From Orobanche coerulescens (lineage: Eukaryota; Streptophyta; Magnoliopsida; Lamiales; Orobanchaceae), in NCBI GenBank assembly GCA_033398695.1, contig CM065804.1, forward strand, positions 51,181,501-51,245,500: a stretch of 64,000 nucleotides of DNA. Reading direction: 5' to 3'. The translations under genes were made by a program, and so were the position numbers. The notes beneath the pieces are model-generated. The model ran no database searches. It was not told the DNA's origin and was given only the letters and a program-made list of their open reading frames with translations. Positions 1 through 9,515 of this stretch are shown one piece after another. Position 1 is the stretch's first letter, and each line of letters begins with the position of its first letter.

Positions 1-545
1 CATTTTGACATTAAGGCAAGATTCACAAGTTGGAAGGGGATCCAATCCCAATGGGCCCGTAAGTCCATCCTTTTCCATTTTGTAAAACTTGGTCTGACCA
101 GCATGTCCAAGTCTAAGATACCATTTCAAAGCTTGATTAATTTTATCCCTATCACGCTTCCTAGTCATAGTGTTTACAACAACTTTGTTACTAAGGTTTC
201 GATGATATAGTCCATTTAACAATTTAGCAGGGCCTACTAATTTATTTCTAAAATAAATTTTGCAAGTACTATCACCAATAAAAAATGAAAAGCTTTTCCG
301 ATCCTTGGCCGAAATGGATACAATATTTTTATGCCCCTTGGGCAAAACAAGTACATCATCTAACATTAAAACAAAGACGGATTCCAAATCCAAAAAAATT
401 GATCCTAGGTCAGTTGCTTCGACACTATGCCCGCTTCCGACAGTAATCATCACTTCCCCAGTTCCAAGCTTCTTACTTTATTCCAGATCCTGATTCATGG
501 TACAAATGTGGAAACTAGCACCTGAATCCAATATCCAAGAAGTAG
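1..545 (-). pseudogene. Copia F protease and GAG_pre-integrase fragment
   Basis: On the minus strand the region near 518-540 translates to WILDSGASFHIC, the DSGA active-site motif of copia aspartic proteases, which cut the Gag-Pol polyprotein. Further down, 1-120 reads YLRLGHAGQTKF and then PTCESCL. This is the GAG_pre-integrase domain, whose H/C residues precede the zinc-binding end of integrase. No single open frame runs through the region, so at least one frameshift or stop separates the pieces. The window edge removes the integrase core. The protease motif itself is intact. Confidence 0.8.
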
Positions 546-599
546 AAAAAATAGTAGCAGAATAATTCGTTTCAAAAACTAAAAGTTCCGTACCTTAAG

Positions 600-1445
600 T
601 GCCATGAAAGATCGGACAGTGTCTTGCCCAGTGGCCCAGCTCAGTACATTTGAGTGATGCGTCCGTCTTCACCTTCTTGCTCGTAGGAACGGGGCCTTGC
701 CCTTACCCTTAAAAGCCTTACCTTGTTAGCGCATCTGCTTCTTGGTCTTTTTATTCTTATTCTTGGACTTCCGAGATCCCGAAGAAATCAGAAGGGCATA
801 TTCCTTCACCCACGGAGTCTTCATCTGAGACTGAGCGGTTACAAGTTTTTTCACCGACCCTGCTAAATTGCAAGCAATTTTATTGCAGTTGAAATTCATA
901 ACAAACTGAGAGAAGGAATCAGGAAGAAATTGTAGGATAAGGTCAGTTTGGAGAGAAACATGCATCCTAACATCAAGAGCCTACAATCTATCGATCATAT
1001 AGATCATTTTGAGGATGTGGTCCCCGACTTTCTCAGCTTTCTTCATCCTCGCACCGAAGAGTTGCTTAGATATATCACATCTAGCAGTTCGACTGTGCTC
1101 ACCATAAAGCTCGGTTAAGTGAGATAAGATCTTTCTAGCATAAGTCATTTTCCCATGATCCCTCTGAGGCTCATTAGACGTAGAGCCCATCATATAGCCA
1201 CGGACTCTAATGTCATCCTTAACCCATTTTTCGTGGTTTTCAACATCTTCCTTACTGGCTCTGGTCCGCACTGGAGCCGCTGGAATATCCACCTCCCAGA
1301 CGTATCCCAGCGCCTCCATACTGAGGACAATCATCAGATTGCGGAGCCAGTCCATAAAGTTTGGTCCGGTTAAGTTGTTCTTCTCGAGTAGAATTGCGAG
1401 TGGGTTCATTGTCATTATGAGAGTTGTTACTTTGTTTGTCTGCAT
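600..1445 (-). pseudogene. Copia F gag (UBN2-type) with degraded zinc knuckle
   Basis: Minus-strand frames 1445-981 and 965-726 look like a plant copia Gag, the structural protein of virus-like particles. The N-terminal part has the motif GPNFMDWLRNL. The second part has SLQTDLILQFLPDSFSQFV followed by a basic Lys/Arg tail. A likely start is the methionine at codon 11 or 13 of the upstream frame (about 1415 or 1409), because the MNPL-ILEKN-like start is typical. At about 615-660 a CCHC-like stretch reads LKCTELGHWARHC, in which the first cysteine of C-X2-C-X4-H-X4-C is replaced. Together with the break near 970, this marks the gene as broken. The leader lies upstream and the protease downstream. 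Confidence 0.75.
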
Positions 1446-3005
1446 TAAGTAAGACAGATTGATGAGTGACTCGTTTGATTATGATCTGAGTTTAGAATCC
1501 AGGTCTTTTCTATTCATTTAACCCATATCCCACTATTTTTGTTAAAATAACACACTCCCTTTTGAAATCGGGAAGTATTTGTTCGCATTACTTTATTATG
1601 GTGATCGAGTTCTTTATAAATTTTAGCAGAGGGCAATCAAACAAGTTTTTGGTATATTAATCTTCATAAAGTGGTGTCCAACACCAACCCATCTAATGGA
1701 TGATTCAGTTTTCTTTTTTCCCTTGTTCACTCCCATCAACCTATATGGTTTCTATAGTTCGTGAACAAGTTAAATTTATACCATCGACGCTGATCAGTTT
1801 CATAATTGAATTTTACGGCAACCGAACAGGTTTCTAGGGATACAATTTGTTCCAACCGAAGGCATCCAATGCACTCTCAGAATTTATCAACCCTCCCCGA
1901 ACAACTACCCCGATAACTTGAAAGTATAACACATCCAGTTTGGATTTTAATTTTCCGAGAGCTTGATGGAGGAAAGAAAAACCTTGAAACCTTTTAAACA
2001 TAATATTTTGTCGTGGGAGAATTTTCACGATTAATGTTACACTTTGCCTATTGATTCATTTAAGCGTGTTTGTCGACATTCATACTATATGAATAAGCAT
2101 ACACAACCTAGTTGCTACCAATATGCAGTTCATGGACCGTTCCTAGAACCAAAAAACATCGTAATCTAGTTACATGTCTTGAGCCTTGAATCTACGTCCT
2201 CTCGAATGGATCTTCCTCCGGTATTCGTCATTACATATAAATTTTACATTAAAAAATTGCATCCTATATACAAATTTTTCTTGTAAAACAAATAGGCTCA
2301 AAACGGCCTTTACAACTCAATCGAACAAACGATTCAAAAACTAGGTCCATGAACTACATCACTATTCAAATAATAATGCAACAATCACATTAAAATTAAT
2401 GGTATAAATAATTAATCTAAATATTAGTCCAATCAATATAAATTAATCCATCCATAAGAATTAATCCAATTAATTCACAACCGTTAACTTTAACTTATCC
2501 CGGACGAGAAAATATTTCATTAAATTAATTCCCTTAAGAATAAAATTACCATAATAATATCTTAGTCAAATTAAATCCAATTTAATTTGTGGGAAATTAA
2601 TTACCGAACAAAATATAAAAACGGAGTCGAAAAACACATGGCTCGGGCCAAGCCTGCGGTCACTGCCACGCGGTCCGAAAGTCGGACCGCGGTCCTTCAC
2701 AAAATTGGACAGCATGGCAGCGGCCTGCTTACTCCCGGAAGCTCCAAGCTACCGGGTCTGACCACATTTTCGGCTCGTCTTTTCGTCCCGAATCCAAAAA
2801 TATATTTATTTAAATGTTTATATTACACATTTAAATCAGTTTTTCAAAAGAAAAATAGATTTATATTGTAACATAAAATCATGAAAAATAGTTTTTAGAT
2901 GAACAATTAAAAATTAATGATCAAAACAATTATGATTCTAAATCATAAAGACATCCAATCAAGCATTCCAAATACTAAATATCGAATATACGATCGCAAG
3001 ACCTC
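1446..3005 (-). other. Copia F untranslated leader
   Basis: About 1.56 kb between the PBS and gag has no convincing coding sequence on either strand and is mostly AT-rich. The exception is a GC-rich block at about 2640-2766 with a perfect 9-bp hairpin: stem 2670-2678 pairs with 2682-2690 around a 3-nt loop. Leaders of copia elements carry packaging and dimerisation signals. I infer, but cannot show, that this hairpin has that role. Confidence 0.6.
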
Positions 3006-3017
3006 GCTCTGGTACCA
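3006..3017 (-). promoter_or_regulatory. Primer binding site of copia F (tRNA-Met type)
   Basis: The minus strand reads TGGTACCAGAGC one base inside the LTR end. It differs by one base from the usual plant PBS TGGTATCAGAGC, which pairs with the 3' end of initiator tRNA-Met to prime minus-strand DNA synthesis. This fixes the orientation of element F and the inner edge of its 5' LTR. Confidence 0.85.
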
Positions 3018-3018
3018 C

Positions 3019-3738
3019 TGTTGGGATTCAATGCCTAAAACGAAGGCACTACGGAAGCAAAAATGAATTTTACCGAACCCCTAAAGAGGACCGATCATGC
3101 AACGCATATACGAATATAAAAGGACAAGAGTTAAGATATGAAAAACATACCCTTGAAGTCCTTTGATTGAATGTTGAAGTTGACGCCGGTGACCGCAAAT
3201 CTGATTTGATAAGTCCTCGATGATCCTAACGCCGAAAGCACTGCATCTCTACTAGCCATGCGCCGGAGATAATCGGAACAAAAACTACTCAATTACCCTC
3301 TAAGGATATGGCTAGAAAAGAGTAATAGGAAATGATCTCTCAAGTATGTGATCACTCTAAGAGATATAAGTTTTGTTCTTGATTTTCTTTCTCTGTCTAA
3401 GAGTGTAAGAACATGAACAAAATGAACTCTTTCTCACTTCCTTGATGTTGGCCGATTTTCATTATTGAGTGGAGAAGGATGAACTTTGTTTTATAACCAA
3501 GACCACACAAATCTCCAACCAACACACCTAAAGGGGTGATCATGTTAAGATCACATCTTATCACCCTTTTGCCCTCAAGTGTTAGGAAACCTCCTCAACA
3601 CATGCAAGTATGAAGACAAGGTCACCAACAAGGGACCTACAAGTAGGTGGGGCGGCCTACACCATAATAGAGAAGGATTTGGTTTGTTTCGGTCCGTGAA
3701 ACGGACCGTCGTGTATCCATTCCGATGGATATACCTTG
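3019..3738 (-). repeat. Copia F 5' LTR, inner part (interrupted by A array)
   Basis: The plus-strand text starts TGTTGGGATTC directly after the PBS, the reverse complement of a copia LTR end (...CCAACA). A minus-strand TATA-like box lies at 3489-3496, suggesting that U3 lies above it and R-U5 below. A short hairpin, CGGTCCGT-GAA-ACGGACCG, lies at 3690-3708. The LTR is cut at 3738 by the A array: CCTTG at 3734-3738 is repeated at 24437-24441, where the LTR continues. Confidence 0.8.
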
Positions 3739-3973
3739 TGTAATATCCGGAATTTCTATCACTATTGTTTAATGTTATCCGAGTTATGTTGTACAGCATA
3801 GAATCTGTACAGTATGGGTAAAATAATTAAAGGACCGAGACATCTGTATTTGTATAATTGTCGTACTTGGTCGACAATTGGATGTAAGAAGTATATGTAT
3901 TCAGTATGCCGTATGTTCGTATTCTGTATGTTGAGACGTTGGAAAAGAATAGCTGAAAATGGCTAAGTGTAAC

Positions 3974-4474
3974 ATTATTAGCGCACGCTAATAATCATGA
4001 GTAGCGCACGCTATCGTGCAGGATTAGCGCACGCTACGTTTATAGGTTAGCGTACGCTAGTGCTGACTGATCAGATGGAATCTGCGTGTGGACCCGGCTT
4101 TGGCGCACGTTACGATAAGTCAACGGATGTTGTAATGTAGTGTTAGCGCACGCTAATGCATGTTGATTAGCGCACGCTAATCGTATATTGGGACAAAAGG
4201 AATCTTATCCTAGTCGAGGCTGCCGGCGTGTGGACCCGTGTTCGGAGCATACGAGACAAACGAGTCAACTAATGTTAGCGCACGCTAAACGCAAGGACTT
4301 GCGTACGCTAGAGAGTGTAAATTACGTGCGCTAATGCATGGGCATTACGTCGTAAGCTCATGTACGGCCGAGACGGTAGTCTCGGACTACGATAGCGCAT
4401 GCTAACAAAGGTCGATTAGCGCACGCTAAAGCCTTAGCGCACGCTAAACATGAGATGTTAGCGCCACGCTAGTA
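3974..4474. repeat. Palindrome cluster upstream of TATA, LTR copy 1
   Basis: About 14 copies of a TTAGCG-NN-CGCTAA-like site lie in 500 bp. The arms are conserved and the central two bases vary (CA, TG or TA). The first copy, at 3974-3995, extends to 10-bp arms. Some copies have one changed arm, such as TTACGTGCGCTAA near 4322. The cluster ends about 20 bp before the TATA box. Paired half-sites with a free centre look like a dimeric protein-binding site; that role is inferred. Confidence 0.85.
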
Positions 4475-4492
4475 ATGCGATCTATATAAGGG

Positions 4493-4500
4493 ACAGACGG
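4493..4500 (+). promoter_or_regulatory. TATA box of A LTR copy 1
   Basis: TATATAAG follows the palindrome cluster. Transcription would start about 30 bp downstream, within the CATTC/CTTTCAC region. The same box is at 10255-10262, 16015-16022 and 21801-21808 in the other LTRs. It divides U3 from R-U5 and supports the plus orientation. Confidence 0.75.
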
Positions 4501-5149
4501 GGATTATGAAGCATTTCGTCCATTCTTTCACTTTCAGTCGATAGAGAGAGCTTTGGGAGGTTCTTGAGGTTCCCAAGCACGGTGAGGTGGTGATCTTTAA
4601 CAAGATTAAAGATGGAAATCATGGATTAAAGCTTTGTTCTTGAAATCATTGGTGATTCTTGGAAATGGATTCAACCTTGGAAATCAATCCATTCCTTCAT
4701 AAAGGTAATCACTTTTCATCTTTGGATTTCGTTTTGGATTGAATGTTGATGATTATTACATAAACAAGTTTGACAAGCATGATTATGAGATGGTATACCG
4801 GAGTATGATGATATTAATATGAATCTTGTGATTTAGATTGTGTCGTTCGTTTTCTTGAGATAAGTGGATTAATCCTTCTCCTCAGTTTCGGATGTTGATG
4901 TTATTGTAGATGATTACTCTTTGTAATGGAAGATTAAGGAAGTGTGGTTACGTTCTTGACGTTTCGTGTATTAATATTAAGAAAGATGATATATGGATAT
5001 AGAACTTGGATTATAAGTTGGATGATTGTTTATATGTTAAAGGATATCGGATTTCTTTGTTTTGATAGCTTTGAACATGATTCAGAATCACTTGGTGTTC
5101 TTGAAATCGCCATAAGTTGATCGGTATCTAAAAAACATGCATCTGTCCA

Positions 5150-5236
5150 GCATTAGCGCACGCTACGTTCTTGCCTGGCGCGCTAACGGGAGCAACTTAG
5201 CGCACGCTACGTTAGGTGATTAACGTGCGCTAAGAA
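5150..5236. repeat. Second small palindrome cluster, LTR copy 1
   Basis: Four sites of the TAGCGCACGCTA family lie about 650 bp downstream of the TATA box, so they would be in the transcribed leader. The same downstream cluster occurs in the other A LTRs at 10917-10998, 16682-16764 and 22469-22532. The exact number of sites differs, partly through small indels. Confidence 0.75.
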
Positions 5237-5984
5237 GCCAGAAAGTGCAGTATTTTCGTGTTGTGGTTGTAAATTCGTGCTGGTTTGAGTAGGATTAATT
5301 CGACTAGTGTTTAATCGAGATATTGTCGAGCCGTTGGGTTTGTGAATTAGTTTTATCGATTGTTGATTGTTATCGAACTTGTTGTCTATCGATTACTGTA
5401 ATAGGTTGAGAATATTGATCAGTGATTACAACCGTGTGTTGTGGTCGAGCTCGAGTATGTTCGTGAATTGCTTTGGTCGGGACCGAGGGACTTGTAGATG
5501 ACGGAAATGGAATTGGTAACAGCTTCATCGGTATCGAGGTAAGTTATTACTTGCTCAGTTCATAATATTTAATGAATGGTTTCCGTTTCATTCGTGTATA
5601 ATTCGTATAGCAATGTTTATAATCGTAATCACAGGAGATTTGAGATTATAAATCGTATTCGAGTTTTGGGAATCTGAATCATAATGTATATGATTTACTT
5701 TTGTTATTGGTATATCGAGGATATATTGTGATAAAGACGGAGATATGAATTATCTGCAATTCGTGATACTTTGGACCGTCGAGTATTGAGGATAATGGTT
5801 CGTGATGGATTAGACATTGAGATCATTCTCGAAGGACTCGGGGCAAGTACTCTAATCTATTTTATCATTTGTGTCGATTATGTCATGATACATTCGTGTA
5901 TCGTTGTTGTCATGCGTTTGTGCATTGTTGTTGTCGTGTATTGTGTCTTTCTTGTTTTGTGCGATTGTGTATTGTTGTCATATG

Positions 5985-6122
5985 TCCACCTCGTGTTGGT
6001 CAAGCGGGATCATCGGGGATCTATGCTAGCGTCTGTTGGATCATCGGATGGGTTTTCCACCTCGGGTTGGTCTGACGGGATCATCGGGGGATCTAGGCAG
6101 TGAACGCTGGATCATCGGATTG
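5985..6122 (+). repeat. GATCATCGG module, two tandem units, LTR copy 1
   Basis: Two units of about 69 bp lie head to tail. Each runs TCCACCTCG-GTTGGTC...GGGATCATCGG...GGATCATCGG. The same doublet is at 11742-11877, 17511-17646 and 23282-23418 in the other A LTRs. Related modules, with two or three units, occur in the B, B', C and D LTRs. There is no shared open frame. The module lies within the transcribed part of the LTR; its function is unknown. Confidence 0.8.
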
Positions 6123-7144
6123 CCATGTATTGTTGTTGTGCATATGTATATTATGGATTTGCCATAAGTATACATTGTCATTATTCTTGTGATCATATTG
6201 ACGTTGTCATATGAGTATGCATTTGTAGGTCTTGTGTTAGGACCATGTCCGTATGTTGTGTGGATCTGATCTCGGATTAGGCGACGTGATGGAAATGGTA
6301 TTTCGTATCTTGAGGTATGTTCCGTATTTCCATGATACTAGTCTTTGATGGACAATCGATTTTCGTATTGAAATTGTCGACGTCATCCGATGGATTGAAT
6401 TGGCCAGAGTTGGTATAATTTCCGTATCGCGAGTTATGATAATGTTTTTGAGAACCTTGGGTATTGTTGAGATACCGTACAGATATTTTGGTATTATCTC
6501 ATGGTGATGTTAAGGATACGAATTGTGGATTTTCGTAAAGTTAAGACGGTAAGATTACATTGGTCGTATTCTTACTTAGTATTTCCATTGATATGTAATT
6601 ATTGACGTGATGTGATGGTTATCATTATTGGATATTATGGCTGACCCCGTCGTGGGCTTTCTTTTTAGGTTCTTGGATTATCAAGCTTGTAGCGGTCGTG
6701 GAGAGATGAGCTTCCCGGAGGATATTGGCTAGAACATGTATTTGTGTATTGAGCTTCTGTTCAGTTGTTGTATTCCGCTGCTAGAGTATTTTAATCGTTT
6801 GTCTTTTCCTGCGTGAGTATTTTTAAATGGTCTTTTGGTATTTGGTAACTTAGGTTACCTTGGCGATCGTTCTCTAAATCTATTCGCCGATGCGTGTAGC
6901 GATAGCTTAACGTATGTACTTAAACTGTTGAGTCTTGGCATTTCGAGCCTTGTGGTTTCAAATGAGTTTTTACGACGGTTTGATAAACGAGTTTTATAAA
7001 TCTTCGAATGGTTTTAATAGATAATACCGTCGTTAGCCTCTTGGGCATTTTGTAAATGTTTGCGAAAATTTCTTTCAGCCTTGTGGGTTCCATCTCGGGG
7101 CCCACGGCGCTGTAATATTCCCGGTCGGATCTGGGGGTGTTACA

Positions 7145-9515
7145 GAATATGGTATCGGAGATTAGGTTGAGAAAACCTAGGCATTTGGGTCGAGTTGGGT
7201 CGTGCTTTTGTCGTGTCATTCGAGTTGTCGGTTGACAAGTGTTTGAGCTCGGTTTTGTTGTTCACTCGGGCTTGTGCGTTATGTGATTTACCGGTGTGGT
7301 CGGGATTGTTGTAACTTTTTCAAATGGTGTTAACGTGTTTCTTGAGATAAAGTTGTGTTGTGTTCTCGAGTTGCAGAGTTTGCAAAATGTGTGTTTTGAA
7401 AATATCCATGTCGAGTAATTTCTAGAGTCGAGGCATGTGCCGATATCACGGGAATCGTCGGCTTCACGATCGTAAGTAATTGGATTTTGAATTTCATTAA
7501 GATTTATTGCCGTTCTAAGTTGATATGTTTTGAGATTCAAAGAGATATCATGCGTTACGGTATAAGTTGTGATTTGGGACAGTATTGATGATCTCGAGAA
7601 GCTATGATTTTGGAAAATCAATATGTCGGTTAAGTTTTGGAGCAATTGTGTATTCGGGAGAAGGGTGGGAATTGTTGAGAAGAACATGTAGTCATGTTAA
7701 GTCATTTTGGAAATACATGAAAGCGCTTTTGAGCATTTGAAAATGGTACTTTTCAAAATGAATGTTTCTGAATGTTTTAGTAAATGATTTTGGGCGAGAC
7801 CCAATAGATTTTGAAATTGTTTTATAACTCAGACTTGGGGTCCGAAAAGAGTTTCCTACTTTTTAAACTCCTTGTAATGCGGAGCGAGATACGGTGAGAC
7901 CTAATATTTCAAAAGGCTTTTTGTTTTCTAAAACTCCGAGATTAATAAAATATTTTACCAATCGTTTCTCGATTTTATTTCCGCCTTTCGAGGTTTTGCT
8001 TTACTTGTTCAAATGAAACTTCTCGGGAAGCCTTTGTTGTGTTGATTTGTTTCAATATTTTGTCATAACATAGTTGAGGTGATCGAGAATGGGATATGGT
8101 CGACGTTGTGAGCCATATGTGGATAAAGGAGTTTTGGTCGGAGTTTATTTATTGAGATTTTGAAACTCTATCGTGTGGTTTTCCAATGGAATGTCGGTGG
8201 AATTTGTGGAGTCGAATTGGTATACGGGAGTATAGATGCGGTCAATCATTTGCATAGTTTTCATTTTTAAAACTTGAAATCGTGTGGATTCGAAGAAGCT
8301 GTTATCGAACACTTGGCATTTGCGAGCAGTTTAATTTTCGAAAATTAATTTCGTAGTCTTACGAAAATTTATGTTTTTAGTTTTGAAATTTTTGAAAGAA
8401 CTTTCGAAAATTGTCTTCGTGACAAGAATATATGATTTCAAACTGGTTTTGAAAATGTGATCGAGGTACATACGCATTTAATACATAATGCATATCGTCG
8501 TGAAGTTCTGAATGAGATTCACGAACTGGATAAGACATCAGTATGGTACGAGGAAAAGAGATTCGAACTTTAGTATGGCAGTTTGGTTATCCAGGGATGA
8601 TCGGTTGATCTATTGAATGAGAGAGATATGTTGGGTGTTGTAGATTCATGCACAAGATGTAATTTTGGAACTGTGGATTTTATGAAACCGGGACATGTGT
8701 GTTATGTGATTCCATTGGTACGGTATTAGCGCGATTTTATCATAGTGAATTTTGAATGATTTCTTTGTAAGTATAGATTTGGGGAGGGTGACCCCATGCT
8801 GGTGGGTTTTGATATTGAGTGGTCGTTCCCACTCCATGTATGATTGGATATGTTCGTTGGTTTATGATTGGTTGTTCGTATGCCGAGGAGTATGTTCGAC
8901 AGTCAGGTGTGTTATGTGATTGGTTTGTCGTTTTGAGAATGCTATTCTTTCGTATATCTGTTTCCGTGGTTCTGTGTTGACCGTGTTGGAGTTTATCATG
9001 GTGATGATATTCTCGATTGCGTTTCGACCTTTGGATTGGTCATATTAGAGTTCATCATGTCAATGATATTCTCGATTAATTTATGGGTTGATCATTGCTG
9101 GTGATCATCTGAGCGTTCAGATTTTGTGTTGATATTTCGGGATTCGTTGCCATTGTGTTGGGCAGTTGTTTCACAGATGTATCGTGTATTATTGATTTGT
9201 ATCAGGATTGGGATTTGATTGTGCGATCAGGCAGACAAGATCTAACACGGATAGATTATTTCATTTGCCGATAATATATCTGGTTGGGACTTATGGAATT
9301 GTTATTGTAAGCGTGTTGAGGCTTTTCAGTAAAGTCACTTGCTAGTATCTTAGAAGATCGTCGACTTGGCCACATGTAAGTATGCTATTTTAGTTATTCG
9401 GTAATAATGATGATTCATCGTTGTGATTATTTTGGGATATTTTGGTTGAGCGGTTTATTTGTTTTTATGACGGATTGCAAGTTTCGAGACGAAACTTATT
9501 TTAAGTGGTGTAGTA
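7145..9515 (+). other. Family A internal region 1 (non-coding)
   Basis: 2371 bp between LTR 1 and LTR 2. A PBS-like TGGTATCGGAGA is at 7150-7161, two bases off the usual tRNA-Met site. The 3' end has TTCGAGACGAAAC and the purine-rich TTTTAAGTGGTGTAG just before LTR 2, which matches the 3' end of chromovirus B. A two-unit repeat around TGATATTCTCGATT lies at 8973-9075. No frame resembles a retroelement protein, and the longest open frame (141 aa, minus, 7262-7687) is not kept in the other copies. Confidence 0.85.
7150..7161 (+). promoter_or_regulatory. PBS of A internal 1
   Basis: TGGTATCGGAGA begins 5 bp after the LTR end. Sister copies are at 12897-12908 and 18678-18689. It resembles the initiator tRNA-Met PBS with two mismatches, and the same G replaces A in the B' and D PBS. 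Confidence 0.75.

Larger units (their letters stand above)
1..3738 (-). mobile_element. Ty1-copia element F, 5' part (pol start, gag, leader, PBS, LTR)
   Basis: Reading the minus strand from 3738 down to 1 gives part of an LTR, a primer binding site, a long leader, a gag-like region, a retroviral-type aspartic protease motif and a GAG_pre-integrase domain. This is the Ty1-copia order. The window edge cuts the element before the integrase core. The 5' LTR is split at 3738 by the A array, and its other part is at 24437-25172. Gag is in at least two frames and the zinc knuckle has lost a cysteine, so the copy looks defective. The clade within copia is not resolved. Confidence 0.85.
3739..7144 (+). 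repeat. Family A LTR copy 1
   Basis: This 3406-bp LTR runs from TGTAATATCCGG to GGGGTGTTACA. It carries a palindrome cluster (3974-4474), a TATA box (4493-4500), a second small cluster (5150-5236), a GATCATCGG doublet (5985-6122), donor-like sites near 5539 and 5843, and an acceptor-like site at 6668. Its short open frames change between copies and are not coding. It lies next to unique flanking DNA and reads as one of the cleaner copies. Confidence 0.9.

Noticed and set aside
3974..4474. CRISPR-like array (short palindromic repeats separated by roughly 20-60 bp)
   Set aside because: Spacing is irregular, repeats are 12-14 bp and degenerate, there is no cas gene, and the cluster is inside a plant LTR upstream of a TATA box.
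5771..6103. 110-aa open frame (MDRRVLRIMVRDG...) recurring in all A LTRs
   Set aside because: It recurs only because the LTRs are copies. Its C-terminal half changes frame in each copy, low-complexity Val/Cys stretches come from GTTGTTGTC runs, and no known domain is visible.
7262..7687. 141-aa minus-strand open frame in A internal 1
   Set aside because: Not preserved in internals 2 and 3, where the same region is broken at several points; no family resemblance.
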